A stretch of 64,000 nt of DNA from Chaetoderma sp. LZ-2023a (Eukaryota; Mollusca; Caudofoveata; Chaetodermatida; Chaetodermatidae), in contig CM067360.1 of the NCBI GenBank assembly GCA_034401795.1, positions 56,465,768 to 56,529,767 on the forward strand. The letters are read 5' to 3'. Both the position numbers and the translations under genes were made by a program. The notes under the pieces are model-generated. The model was not told the origin of the DNA, ran no database searches, and was given only the letters and a program-made list of their open reading frames with translations. Of this stretch, positions 10,707 through 21,439 are shown piece after piece; the first letter of the stretch is position 1; every line of letters starts with the position of its first letter.

Positions 10707-10925
10707 ACCCTTTAACACTCCAGCTGGTGAAAACATGTTCTGTGGTGGCCTTGAGAAATGTCCATATGCAGAACAAGAGAATTATTTTTTTGAAAAATGA
10801 CCACTGGAATGAGTGTGTCCATAACCGAGCCACTGGTAAATTTTCGCAAATTTATTGCCCGTGCTCTGCAAATGGATATTTTCTATAAGAAAATTTAAAT
10901 TTTCTTAATTTTATGATTAAATGGC
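10707..10925. repeat. Fold-back element FB1
   Basis: Starts ACCCTTTAACACTCC and contains AAATGTCCATATGCAGAACAAG and the complement TCTGCAAATGGATATTTTC. First of three FB1 copies lying almost end to end. Confidence 0.75.
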
Positions 10926-10969
10926 CAAGACATATGAAAACGTTACCGTGGCTCAGTGAATGGTCAAAA

Positions 10970-11128
10970 GCGGCATCTGAAATCAAATTGTCTTGAGAAA
11001 TGCCCATTTGCAGGCCAAGAGAAGACTATTTTTTAACATTTTACCACTGGAATAACTGGCTTGATAACCAAGCTAGTCATTACAGTTCTAAATGTTAATA
11101 AATTGTCTTGGTTTGCAAATGGGCTTTA
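10970..11128. repeat. Fold-back element FB1, partial
   Basis: Contains CCCATTTGCAGGCCAAGAG, CCACTGGAATAACTGGCTTG and the returning arm TTTGCAAATGGGC. The outer left end is missing. Confidence 0.7.
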
Positions 11129-11315
11129 TTAACCCTTTAATGGTCAAATCAGCCATAGCCAGCCTCTGCAGTGTTCCTGAGAAATGCCCTTTTGCAATAC
11201 TATATTTGAAAATTTATCACTGGAATGACTGGCTCCCAGAATACTCTTGGTCAGCAAATTGACATTTTATGAGACAATTGGAATTTTCTTGACCAAATTT
11301 AACCATTAAAGGGTT
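11129..11315. repeat. Fold-back element FB1, internally deleted
   Basis: TTAACCCTTTAATGGTC at the left and CATTAAAGGGTT at the right. The inner hairpin is shortened. It directly follows the preceding copy. Confidence 0.7.
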
Positions 11316-11589
11316 CAGCAGAAATTTACATTTTCTTGACAAATATTGGACAGTAAAGGGTTGTAAAGGTGAAGCTAATACTTAGGTTTAACTACCTTGT
11401 TCTGTTGTTCAGCGGGTACAAATCCTCAATGCTTGTTCCACTGAAGATCAAAGAAATGATGAAAACACCATTACCTACATACAGTAAATAAGTCAAACCA
11501 GGTCATTTTGGATTTGATTAAATTGTTTTCATTCACTTAAAAGTTTAATGTCATTGTTATTGAATGCTGCCATATTGATATAATGCAGA

Positions 11590-11842
11590 GTTTGCTCAAA
11601 CAATCACCAACACAGACAGTAGCGCAAACCACCACTGATTACCAGCATGAGCAATATTATATAGGACCAAGATAGTTTACATTACTGTTGATGTTGAGAC
11701 TTGTATTGTTATCGATGATCAATAACAATACAAGTCCAGTCTCTAGAACAACAGTAAATTATCTTGGTCCTATATAATATTGCTCATGCTGGTGATCAGT
11801 GGTTGTTTATGGTTATGCTACTGTCCGTGTTGATGAATGATG
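11590..11842. repeat. Long inverted repeat, arms about 120 bp
   Basis: The left arm (GGACCAAGATAGTTTACATT etc.) returns as AAATTATCTTGGTCCTATA on the right. The centre is CTTGTATTGTTATCGATGATC with its complement. Arms are highly similar, so the structure is young. No coding capacity. Likely another fold-back transposon. Confidence 0.85.
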
Positions 11843-12209
11843 TTGCGCAGTGCTGGTTTTTACTGTAGTTTCTTCTGCTGGTCACAGGTCATATATTACT
11901 GATAGTGGGCTTTCAAATTTTTGTCATCCTACTGTTCCAGATTTTGTACATTTATTTTTTATACTTGTGTTTGTGGTCTGCCTATGTTTCAACAGTAGCT
12001 GAAATAGAAAGTGAAACAAATATGGTTACACAGGGAGTTATAAGTATTACATAATGGACCTTTCCATTTTATCCGTCAATCATGATGTCATAATCAACTA
12101 CATGATGTATAAGGATGACAACATAATCAATGACATAATAAATGACGTAGATAAGTTTGTCAATCGTCACAGACACTTAATTGATGACGAACTATATGCA
12201 TACTATTTA

Positions 12210-12422
12210 ACCCTTTAATGGTCAAATTTGTTCAAGAAAATTTTAATATCCGCTTATTGAATGTCCAATTAGAGGACAAGAGAATGCAATTTTTGAAAAT
12301 TTATGACGAATTACTGGCTCGGTCATTGAGCTAGTTATTTGTGGTGAATTTTCAAAAATTCTATTCTTTTGGCCTGTAAATGGACAGAGGCCGGTTTTGG
12401 TCGGCATGATCATTAAAGGGTT
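12210..12422. repeat. Fold-back element FB1
   Basis: Complete outer ends (TTAACCCTTTAATGGTC and CATTAAAGGGTTAA) with a diverged centre (TACTGGCTCGGTCATTGAGC). Confidence 0.75.
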
Positions 12423-12489
12423 AATAAAAATGATGTTGAATATTTAAAAACTAATTTGACTGGGAGTTGTTGCTGTCATATCAACAGCT

Positions 12490-12830
12490 CTAAATTCTTA
12501 GATTTTATTAAAAATTTACCAGAAATTGTTAAATTGCTTCTTCTCCTTACCCTTTTGACCGATTTTAATCAAATTTGGCTGAAAGGATCCTATCGTCATA
12601 GGTTATAGAACTTCCATTCAGAATTTTGATTCGTAAATATTTTGGGTGAAAATCCTAGATTTTATTAAAGATTTACCAAAAATTGTCAAATTGCTTCTTC
12701 TCCTTACCCGTTTGACCGATTTCAATCAAATTTGCCTGAAAGGATCCTACGGTTATAGGTTATAGAACTTCCATTCAGAATTTTGATTCGTAAATATTTT
12801 GGGTGAAAAACTAGACAGGTTGCAGTACAC
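12490..12830. repeat. Two tandem copies of a 167-bp unit
   Basis: Each unit runs TTAGATTTTATTAAA ... GACCGATTT.AATCAAATTT ... TTCCATTCAGAATTTTGATT ... ATATTTTGGGTGAAAA. The two copies differ at only a few positions. Related units occur in the element at 12969 and, inverted, at about 50380-50510. Confidence 0.85.
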
Positions 12831-12968
12831 TTAAAGGGATTCTACATGGAGGACAATAAATTTTGTATTATAATAATAATATTTATAGATTATGACATGG
12901 CCATTCAATATAAACTACATTCAGACACATTCGTTTACTTACAAGCATCCAATTGACCTTTCCATTTT

Positions 12969-13410
12969 TAGCTCACCTGAGTGGCCTTATGCCGTCCGTC
13001 GTCTGTCTGTCATCCTTCCATCAACCTTTGCTTTAAAACACTACTCCTCATTAACCTATTGGCCGATTTCAACCAAATTTGGCTGATAGGACCCTATGGT
13101 CATAGGCCCTTGAACTTCCATTCAGAATTTTGATTCATCAATTTATTGGATTAAAATCTTAGATTTTCTGAAAAAGTACCAGAAATTGTCAAATTGCTAC
13201 TCCTCCTTAGCTGCTTGATGTATTTCAAATAAATTTAGCTAGAGTGGCCCTATCATGGTAGACTCTAGAACCTCTATTCAGAATTTTGATTGGTCAATTC
13301 TTTGGGTGGCCATCTGATTTTCTGAAAATTATCTATCATATCTATTTAAATACAAATGGTTCAAATACTAATGGTCCAGGTGAGCGCCACAGGCCCTTGA
13401 GCCTGTTGTT
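12969..13410 (-). mobile_element. Short element with GCTCACCTG / CAGGTGAGC ends
   Basis: Begins TAGCTCACCTGAGTGGCC and ends GGTCCAGGTGAGCGCCACAG then GCCCTTGAGCCTGTTGTT. The inside holds two diverged copies of the 167-bp unit seen upstream. The minus-strand start (AACAACAGGCTCAAGGGCCT) resembles the start of the larger element at 45897, so both probably belong to one repeat superfamily common in marine invertebrates. No coding capacity. Confidence 0.65.
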
Positions 13411-13635
13411 TATCTATCTTTGATGGTTTGCATAGGTTCATTGTGTTTATAAAGTTCAACCACTAATGAATCTTTGTATTGAGTATGGAATCTAGCATTC
13501 GCCTCTCAAGTATTTAAGTTCAAATTCTAATTGTCTCCCTTGTCTTCTTGACAGAAGAATAAGAAGTTTTTAGAATTTGTTTACCTTTAGTCAATTCCAT
13601 AGGGGTTTTTTTCTAATTGTTTCCGTTTGTGTCTT

Positions 13636-14347
13636 CAGAGGGTTATTGAAAACAATTGCCCTTCCTGCCACCGTTTCGTGAAGGCCCGCATTTCCTCTCA
13701 TGACTGCCTAGTGCAGTACGTGCAGGCCTTTGCTAAATTGCCGTGTGTGTGTGTCGCGGCCGGTGGAGGTATTTACTGATTTTATAAATCAGCAGGTAAA
13801 GGACCGGGCAGCAGATGAAAAAAGGCGACTTGACAAAGAGTCTTGTGGTAAGAAGAGGAAGGCATCCATGACAGACATGGAGGCCTTCAGTCTGGAAATG
13901 ACGGGAGAAATAAGCAAGACAATCACGGATCTTGTCCCGGAGTTGCTTCGCAGCTTGCTTCCCGGTTCAAGATCGTCATTGTCTTCCTCATTTGCTCCAG
14001 GACAGAGTGTTCCCGTCTCTGGGTCTGGTTCTCTTAGGAAACCCGTTTTCGTGGTAGACCGGGAGATGGCTCCCGCTGGTCCAGTGCGGAGGCTTGTCTT
14101 GCCCGTGGACCCGGAAGCGAAAGCCATGACCTCGGATGTTCGCTTATCGAATGTTCTAGAGCAGCCTAAGGCTAAAGGTATCAGTGCCTCACGCAATACA
14201 CCTCCTGCCCAAGCCGAGTTTGATCCATTTTCAAGCTTGGCATCTAATCTTTCTGGGCTGGAAGAAGAGGACACCACTCTGTTATGGCCTGCCGATGGCC
14301 ACGGAAATGGAAATCCATTCCCCCCCCACCCGAGGCCCCATGAGTAA
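13636..14347 (+). pseudogene. DIRS gag-like ORF, N-terminal part
   Basis: The frame from 13636 encodes NNCPSCHRFVKARISSHDC, a Cys/His cluster that could bind zinc or nucleic acid. It closes after a short GTGTGT run near 13745, and a second frame continues with a charged linker (DRAADEKRRLDKESCGKKRK) and a Ser/Pro-rich region. This layout, Cys-His box then low-complexity tail, fits DIRS ORF1 (gag) proteins that coat element RNA. The GT run is the likely place of a slippage frameshift. Assignment rests on position upstream of the RT. Confidence 0.5.
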
Positions 14348-14560
14348 CCTCTTCCATGGAACTACTTCTTCGGGAGTAGGTTTCACGGCTCAACAGCTAG
14401 GCCGGCTAGGAGACGATGGCCATCCATACCATATCCCTCGGCTTGCCGAGAGTTACCGTGAGGAAGGCCCAGACTATGATGTCATGCATGTAGCCCCCCA
14501 TGACACTGTAGATCCGGCTCCTGGAATAGCCATGGCGCAAGCCATGCCGACTCTTGCAGG

Positions 14561-15675
14561 TCAGTATGGATTCCCTAGCTATCCAGGAGTATCTCCAGCT
14601 CCAGCTGTTACCCCACCAGTGAATGTGGTTGAGGATGACGAAGGCCCTAGGCTCATCAAGCATTCACAGGTGGCCACCGAGGAGGACTCGTTGGATGCTT
14701 GCCAATGGCTGGTGAACATCAAGCCGAAACTCCAGGTGGATCCACCGGCTTGCCAGCGGGACCAGCACCCGTAGTTGGGAGGGAAGCCGGTGACGAGCAC
14801 CATGCCGTCTCCCGTATGCGGAGCATATCGTGGATATGTTCGTTGCGGCAGCGACGTCCATTTAGCCGAATGGACGCCATGCGAAGGCCCCTCGCGAGGT
14901 GGCACGGCGCTGCCATATCAGTTCTGATCTTTATCAGAAGTACGGCGTTGTCCCAAAGCATTGCACAGATGACCATGCGGCTTTGGGCGAAGACACGCTG
15001 CCAGAGTCCCGATCTGACACAGGACCCTTGTCCGCTAGCGCTTTGAGCAACACAAATTCCACGCTGCGGGACACGGAGGAAAGTATGAGAGGAACCATCT
15101 CAGCTCTCTCACACATTTCCCAGCTGCTACAGGGCTAGTAGCAGCATCCGTGGACTGCCAAGTATCTCCTCTTGCAGTCCAGAGAGCCATCCAGAACGAC
15201 ATTAACCTGGCTTTGGATTGTATGGCGAGATCCGTAACCAGGAGTTTATGGGCGAGGCACACATTTGCCCTTGACAATTTGTGCCCCTCACAAGACCTGT
15301 ACACTTGGCTGCTTCGGACGCCGACGTCAGGTCCAGGGATGTTTGCAGGTGAAGGATGCCTGCACTTCCAACAAACCGTAAACCTGATGAATAACCAGAG
15401 GGCGCTGAAGTGCTCGGCAGGGAGCATGTTCGAGCAGCGCCCCCTGCCTTCCACCCTCAGCAGGCCTAGAGGTGGTGGTGGCCCAGTCAGAGGCTAGTCA
15501 CCTACGCAGCGTCGGCCACAGCAACGCCAGCGTAAGCCAGCTAGGGGGTGGGGGTTGGAGTGAGGTGGGGGGAGCGCCACCAGAGACAGGGCAACTCTTG
15601 CACTTCTCGGGTCCACCTCAATCCTTCCACATGCAAGAGTGTGAGCAGGTTACTCAGGACCACTCAGTCTTGCGA
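14561..15675. repeat. 1.1-kb tandem duplication, unit 1
   Basis: From TCAGTATGGATTCCCTAGCT to CTCAGTCTTGCGA. It covers the C-terminal part of the gag-like region, including product QNDINLALDCMARSVTRSLW and a Gly-rich end RPRGGGGPVRG. Repeated immediately downstream with an offset of 1115 bp. Confidence 0.95.
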
Positions 15676-16775
15676 TCAGTATGGATTCCCTAGCTATCCA
15701 GGAGTATCTCCAGCTCCAGCTGTTACCCCACCAGTGAATGTGGTTGAGGACGACGAAGGCCCTATGCTCATCAAGCATTCACAGGTGGCCACTGAGGAGG
15801 ACTCGTTGGATGCTTGCCAATGGCTGGTGAACATCAAGCCAAAACTCCAGGTGGATCCACCGGCTTGCCAGCGGGACCAGCGCCCGTAGTTGGGAGGGAA
15901 GCCGGTGACGAGCACCATGCCGTCTCCCGTATGCGGAGCATATCGTGGATATGTTCGTTGCGGCAGCGACGTCCATTTAGCCGAATGGACGCCATGCGAA
16001 GGCCCCTCGTGAGGTGGCACGGCGCTGCCATATCAGTTCTGATCTTTATCAGAAGTACGGCGTTGTCCCAAAGCATTGCACAGATGACCATGCGGCTTTG
16101 TGCGAAGACACGCTGCCAGGGTCCCGATCTGACACAGGACCCTTGTCCGCTAGCGCTTTGAGCAACACAAATTCCACGCTGCGGGACACGGAGGAAAGTA
16201 TGAGAGGAACCATCTCAGCTCTCTCACACATTTCCCAGCTGCTACAGGGCTAGTAGCAGCATCCGTGGACTGCCAAGTATCTCCTCTTGCAGTCCAGAGA
16301 GCCATCCAGAACGACATTAACCTGGCTTTGGATTGTATGGCGAGATCCATAACCAGGAGTTTATGGGCGAGGCACACATTTGCCCTTGACAATTTGTGCC
16401 CCTCACAAGACCTGTACACTTGGCTGCTTCGGACGCCGATGTCAGGTCCAGGGATGTTTGCCCCTCCAACAAACCGTAAACCTGATGAATAACCAGAGGG
16501 TGCTGAAGGGCTCGGCAGGGAGCATGTTCGAGCAGAGCCCCCTGCCTTCCACCCTCAGCATGCCTAGAGGTGGTGGTGGCCCAGTCAGAGGCTAGTCACC
16601 TACGCAGCATCGGCCACAGCAACGCCAGCGTAATCCGGCTAGGGGGTGGGGATTGGAGTGGGGTGGGGGGAGCGCCACCAGAGACAGGGCAACTCTTGCA
16701 CTTCTCGGGTCCACCTTAATCCTTCCACATGCAAGAGTGGGAGCAGGTTACTCAGGACCACTCAGTCTTGCGATG
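15676..16775. repeat. 1.1-kb tandem duplication, unit 2
   Basis: Same start word as unit 1. Roughly two dozen substitutions and one deletion of about 17 bp (near 16459) separate the copies, i.e. about 98% identity. It ends where the RT region begins (GCGATGGCTTTCAG). Either a recent unequal exchange inside the element or an assembly duplication. Confidence 0.95.
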
Positions 16776-18150
16776 GCTTTCAGTCAGTTACCATCCTAAC
16801 TGGATATCAAACCAGCCATCGTGCCTGTCTGGTTCCGATCTGGGCTCAAAATCCACGAGGTCCAGATCAGCGGTTGTGTATAGAGGAAGAAATTCAATCC
16901 CTCATACAAAAACATGCAATTCAACCCGCTAAAAAATGTCCGGGTTATTATTCAACCCTATTCATAGTGACAAAAAGCACTGGTGGGTGGAGACCAATTC
17001 TCAACCTCAAACTTCTCAACAGGTTTATCCTCACACCAAGTTTCAAAATGGAAACTGTAAGAACGGTGTTAGCAGGATTGAGGAAGGGACTGTGAACAGC
17101 ATCAATAGATCTAAAAGATGCTTATTTTTACACTCCCATTGCGAAGTGCCTTTGTCGGTTCCTGAGATTTGCATTTCAGGGCCGACAATGGGAACTCAGA
17201 GTTCTACCATTTGGTTTATTGACAGCTCCTCGGGTCTTCACTCGAGTGGTCCAAGCTATGATGTTATACCTCCGCAGGAGACACAGCAGCAGTCCACACG
17301 TACATAGATGACTGGCTGTTAAAAGCACACAAACAAGAAAGTCTATCAACAAATCTGGAGGTAGTTTTGAAAACTCTTACAGATCTAGGCTGGATAATCA
17401 ACTTTCAAAAATCAGAGCTGACACCATCCCAGAGGTTTGTTTACCTGGGCATGTTCTTCGATCTAGAGATAGGATATGTTTATCTGTCTCAGGAGAGAGT
17501 TGATGTACTCATCTCAGTCATACAGTCAGTGTGCAACAGTCGTCATGTCTTGGCACGGGTCTACTTGAGAATGCTGGGGTTGATGGTTTCTTTGGAACCA
17601 GTCATTCCACAGGCAGCCTTATGCCAGCGGCCTATCCAGTTATTTCTCATGACACAGTGGACCCAGAGTGCGGGATTCCTGGATTTAGAAGGTGTCAGTG
17701 TTGGAACCTCTTATTCACCACCTTCAATGGTGGATGAAAAGAGAATCTCCAGGCGGTGGTGACGTTCTCACCTCCCCACCCTCAGTTAACGATGTACACA
17801 GATGCATCAATGGAGGGATGGGGAGCTTGCCTAGAAGAAGACAAAGTATCGGGGTTTTGGAATCTGGATCAGTCAAAAGAATATATCAAACTGCTATAAA
17901 TGTGAGCAGTAGTCTTAGCCATGGAACACTTCCTAGAGAAGGTCAAGGGCAAGATTGTTCTGGTTCGACCAGACAATCCAACAGCAGTGACGTACATAAA
18001 ATGCCAGGGCGGAACGAAGTCACCCAGTCTATATGATGACAGGGAAACTGCTTTGCTGGTGCCTAGATCATGGGATTTCCCTGAAAGCAGTTCATATTCC
18101 GGGAAGGCTAAATCTATTAGCAGACTCATTGAGCGGAAGAATGAGCATTC
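16776..18150 (+). pseudogene. DIRS reverse transcriptase and RNase H, broken
   Basis: Copies element RNA to DNA in an intact element. Visible blocks: GYYSTLFIVTKSTGGWRPIL (finger region), a stop at 17093-17095, SIDLKDAYFYTPI (first catalytic Asp, about 17107), LRVLPFGLLTAPRVFTRV (about 17190), then a frameshift and YIDDWL at 17301-17318, the catalytic YxDD box. The next frame runs LGWIINFQKSELTPSQRFVYLG. RNase H follows with MYTDAS at 17792, AMEHFLEKVKGKIV around 17920, and ADSLSG near 18120. Block order and sequence match DIRS/Ngaro-type elements rather than LTR elements. Confidence 0.85.
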
Positions 18151-18177
18151 TTCCCACGGAATGGCAACTAAATCAAT

Positions 18178-18715
18178 GTGTGGTGGACCGTCTGTTCAAC
18201 CACTGGGGGCAAGCCCAACATAGATTTATTCGCAACAAACAAGAATGCGAAGATAACGATGTACGTCTCTCCGATTCCAGATCCGAGCGCTATCGCAATA
18301 GATGCGCTAGCTATCAACTGGGAGGGAATGTATGCATACGCATTCCCACCAGCAATCCTGATTCCAAAAGGTCTCCAGAAAATCAGGCAGCAAGTGCTTC
18401 TGATTGCCCCGAATTGGCCAAGCCGATCATGGTATATGGATCTGGTGGACCTTCTGGTCTGCAGTCCTGTTCCTCTGCCTCTGATGGACGACATAATTTT
18501 CCAGGGCAAGGCCTTGCACAACAATCCGCCAGTGTTCCAATTGACTGCGTGGATGTTGTCAAGGAATCAGCCGTTAAAGAGGGCTTTTCTGAGCAAGCAG
18601 CCATGTTTATGGCAAGAGCCAGAGGGGGTCAACCTCCAGAGCATATAATTATAAAATCACCAGATTTGCTGAATGGTGCTCAAAAAGATGTATTAATCCA
18701 ATGGATGCATCTATT
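18178..18715 (+). pseudogene. DIRS polyprotein C-terminal domain
   Basis: Encodes PNIDLFATNKNAKITMYVSP, DALAINWEGMYAYAFPPAIL and LIAPNWPSRSWYMDLVDLL, a block I know from DIRS elements between RNase H and the recombinase (often given as methyltransferase-like). Open for 156 codons from 18178, the least damaged part of the element. Confidence 0.75.
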
Positions 18716-19000
18716 CAGGTAGTAGCCGATTTCCTCTGTTATCTTTTTGATACCTATAGCCTCAAGCCTAACTCTAGGACTGGCTACAAGTCAGATTTAG
18801 TGTCAGTTAACCCTTGCTTGGCTAATAGGGGAAGTGATGAAGTATTCTAAATACATTAATCAAAGACATGGGTAATCTAAGACCAAGGAATCCTCCAGTG
18901 ATGCCATCTTAGAGTTTATCGTTAGTACTTCAAGTATTAGTGGATAAACCCTTTGAACCACTAAGCTCTATTTCCATAAAAATGTTGACGCTTAAAATAG
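18716..19000 (+). pseudogene. Tyrosine recombinase N-terminal part, cut by gap
   Basis: After the previous domain the product reads VADFLCYLFDTYSLKPNSRT (SAM-like, core-binding domain start), and later, in another frame and with one stop, RPRNPPVMPS then SLSLVLQVLVDKPFEPL and IKMLTLKI, the conserved stretch before the catalytic region of DIRS recombinases. The catalytic Arg/His/Tyr residues would lie in or beyond the gap and cannot be assessed. The recombinase inserts the circular cDNA in DIRS elements. Confidence 0.7.
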
Positions 19001-19500
19001 NNNNNNNNNNNNNNNNNNNNNNNNNNNNNNNNNNNNNNNNNNNNNNNNNNNNNNNNNNNNNNNNNNNNNNNNNNNNNNNNNNNNNNNNNNNNNNNNNNNN
19101 NNNNNNNNNNNNNNNNNNNNNNNNNNNNNNNNNNNNNNNNNNNNNNNNNNNNNNNNNNNNNNNNNNNNNNNNNNNNNNNNNNNNNNNNNNNNNNNNNNNN
19201 NNNNNNNNNNNNNNNNNNNNNNNNNNNNNNNNNNNNNNNNNNNNNNNNNNNNNNNNNNNNNNNNNNNNNNNNNNNNNNNNNNNNNNNNNNNNNNNNNNNN
19301 NNNNNNNNNNNNNNNNNNNNNNNNNNNNNNNNNNNNNNNNNNNNNNNNNNNNNNNNNNNNNNNNNNNNNNNNNNNNNNNNNNNNNNNNNNNNNNNNNNNN
19401 NNNNNNNNNNNNNNNNNNNNNNNNNNNNNNNNNNNNNNNNNNNNNNNNNNNNNNNNNNNNNNNNNNNNNNNNNNNNNNNNNNNNNNNNNNNNNNNNNNNN
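19001..19500. other. Assembly gap (500 N)
   Basis: Exactly 500 Ns, typical of a placeholder of unknown true length. The sequence before it is mid-recombinase, and the sequence after it shows no recombinase, so real sequence is missing. Confidence 0.99.
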
Positions 19501-19544
19501 CACACCCTCTCCTCTTCCCACCGGATGATCTTTCATTCTTCCAG

Positions 19545-19592
19545 GTCCAACTCTCTCTCCCTCCCTCCCTCCCTCTCCCTCTCTCTCTCCAT
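19545..19592. repeat. CTCC/CTCT pyrimidine tract
   Basis: Simple CTCC and CTCT repeats just after the gap, which may explain why assembly failed here. Confidence 0.9.
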
Positions 19593-19769
19593 TCTGGCAT
19601 TCAGTTTATACCACCACTCCAGCTGTAGTCACTCACTTTCTTTTTGGAAGATATGTTGATGTGTGAGCATCTGCTCTTTCAGCACCTTTCTCCTCAGGGG
19701 TCATGAAGGAACCGTCCTTTATTTCCCTATCCAACAGTTCGGCAAAGGTCAGATATGTCTAATATGATA

Positions 19770-20108
19770 TTATGTTGATGGGGCAATGAGTAGCACCGTC
19801 ATAAGCTCTAAATGGGCATCCGACCGCCCATCTGTGCTGGCATACAGGGTCATGATCGAGCTGTCGAACAGGTTGTTTGTGGGTGTGAACAGATTGGGAC
19901 TGATTGCTTTCCACAGGCTGCTGTTCGTTCTCGGCAGATATTCTATCATGTCTAGCCCCACATCTGTCAGTGAACTGTGATAGGAACTACCCAGAGGTAT
20001 ATGTAGCATGTATATATGTGGTGAAACGGAGAGCCAACTCAATGAGGACCCATTCCACACGGTGCTGTACTGCCCGTCTACCCAGCATAGATGGTCTGAT
20101 GTTCTCAT
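19770..20108 (-). CDS. Hypothetical protein fragment in virus-like island
   Basis: Open minus-strand frame of 112 codons with no Cys clusters or membrane segments. Product segment LTDVGLDMIEYLPRTNSSLW looks protein-like, while the plus-strand frames here are less convincing. I do not recognise it. Just downstream on the minus strand (about 19635-19750) another frame reads LTFAELLDREIKDGSF and TPEEKGAERADAHT, also protein-like, so a longer gene broken by frameshifts is possible. The neighbours are unrecognised + strand ORFs. Confidence 0.3.
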   Translation of the reverse strand: MRTSDHLCWVDGQYSTVWNGSSLSWLSVSPHIYMLHIPLGSSYHSSLTDVGLDMIEYLPRTNSSLWKAISPNLFTPTNNLFDSSIMTLYASTDGRSDAHLELMTVLLIAPST

Positions 20109-20159
20109 CTTCTCCGAGCATCAGTCGGACGATCGTCATGGCTATATACTCAGTTTAAC

Positions 20160-21102
20160 GCTAATATATCAGATGGAGCCAATATTTGCTCACTCTACAG
20201 GTCTTGCTGATCTAGTGGATGTATACGATGCTGATTCTACCAAGGTTAAGGAAAGCGATGGTAAGTCATTCATCCTACAGCATGGAGCAGGCTCCAGATG
20301 TTCTCACTCCATTCCATCAGTGGAGATGACGAGAACTATTGACTGACCGAAACGATGTCTCCAAGGAGCATCTGGGTTGAGACAAGACGGCAACACCGTC
20401 GTGTTTCGCTACAATTTCACGAAGAAGCGATACATTCTCCAGTCTCTGATTGAGATGTCAGAAGCGCCGCTGACAAATGTTGACACCCTGGTTGCTGACC
20501 TCAGCTTCCAAGTGGTCACACTAGCTATGGACAATTCCCCACCAATGACATATCATGGTATACTGTTTACCTTGGCAAACTGTCTGCCGATCATGTTCGG
20601 GAAGAATGAAGTGTGGTATCGCCCTGGCCCTGAAGGCAAGTGGGAACCATGTTTGACGCTATATAGGCCCCTGGCAGTAAAGTCACCCCACTCTCTACTG
20701 ATGTGAATGAGGATGGCATGGTCCGGAAGCTTTATAGCTGCGGGTCATCCTTGCTGACCCATATAGGACAGGGTGGTACAACCCTAGTTGCGGTGGGTCA
20801 GAGGATTTGGGTCACTGGAGGAAAGCTCCTGCTGCCAGAGGATGCTATCAATATTAGGATGATATGGCATCCTGCGGATAGAGTATGTGTCACACTCCTT
20901 GAAGCTGAAGGCCTCAGTGAAGCTGCTCATGCATGTCAGGCTCACCAGTCCGCCGACAACCCATATTGTGATAGAACCACAGCTTCTAGCTGGTGGTAAA
21001 GTGAAGCAGTTAACACCCGCCACCGATGGGATGAAGATCGGCATAGAGGCCGGCACAGGGCTCAATCTGACACAGATTTTCCTTACCGGGTTCACTCTCT
21101 AG
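20160..21102 (+). pseudogene. Unrecognised gene(s) in overlapping frames
   Basis: A chain of protein-like frames in three phases: about 20160-20346 (LADLVDVYDADSTKVKESDG); 20377-20706 (ILQSLIEMSEAPLTNVDTLV, ITFEVWYRPGPEGKW-like composition around 20600); 20703-20999 (GGTTLVAVGQRIWVTGGKLL); and 20887-21102 (THIVIEPQLLAGGKVKQLTP ending LNLTQIFLTGFTL). The phases hand over where the composition suggests continuity, so this reads as one or two genes with recent frameshifts. No motif is known to me. Compact spacing and lack of splice sites fit viral or large-element DNA better than a host gene. Function unknown. Confidence 0.35.
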
Positions 21103-21128
21103 TTTAACCCTCCATATATAGACCCAAA

Positions 21129-21422
21129 ATGTTGGTTCTACTACTGCTCATACCTGTGCTGGTTGCCTTACAGACAACCATGATATTAGATTCGAAGTGG
21201 GCATACTTCCAAGATGAGCCGCAGTACAATCCCTACTGCAACCATTTATGGAAAAACATCTACGATCACTTTCACCGATGTGAGGAGATTGAGTCTATGG
21301 GTTTGAAAGGGTGTGAACATGCCAGAGTCTGCCATGGTGTAGATGGTAGGCACTTTAGCATTCTGCCAAGTGAGCATTGCCAATGTAGCTGGAAGGGTCT
21401 GTGGGTAGTTCCATCGTATTGA
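21129..21422 (+). CDS. Small secreted cysteine-rich protein, hypothetical
   Basis: A 97-aa frame with its own ATG, 26 bp after the previous stop. It opens with a strong signal peptide or membrane anchor (MLVLLLLIPVLVALQTT). The rest has six cysteines (residues 37, 51, 62, 68, 84, 86), several aromatic residues and ends LWVVPSY. Intact. Not recognised: it could be a secreted or envelope-type protein of the virus-like island. Confidence 0.4.
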   Translation: MLVLLLLIPVLVALQTTMILDSKWAYFQDEPQYNPYCNHLWKNIYDHFHRCEEIESMGLKGCEHARVCHGVDGRHFSILPSEHCQCSWKGLWVVPSY

Positions 21423-21439
21423 TGTGACACCGGTCATGA

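Larger units (their letters stand above)
13636..19000 (+). mobile_element. DIRS-like tyrosine-recombinase retrotransposon, degraded
   Basis: In order: a gag-like region (13636-16775) containing a 1.1-kb tandem duplication; reverse transcriptase (16776-17700); RNase H (17792-18150); a C-terminal domain typical of DIRS polyproteins (18178-18650); and the start of a tyrosine recombinase (18715-19000) that runs into the gap. There are no LTRs, and the RT is of the kind that travels with a recombinase. Stops and frameshifts are spread throughout, so the copy is dead. Terminal repeats cannot be judged, because the 3' end is lost in the gap. Confidence 0.85.

Noticed and set aside
13789-14277. 162-codon minus frame
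   Set aside because: Shadow of the gag-like + frame.
14406-16419. Minus-strand frames in the DIRS gag region
   Set aside because: Shadows of the element's + strand genes, duplicated with the 1.1-kb repeat.
18930-19659. Open frames of about 190-240 codons
   Set aside because: They consist of the 500-N gap.
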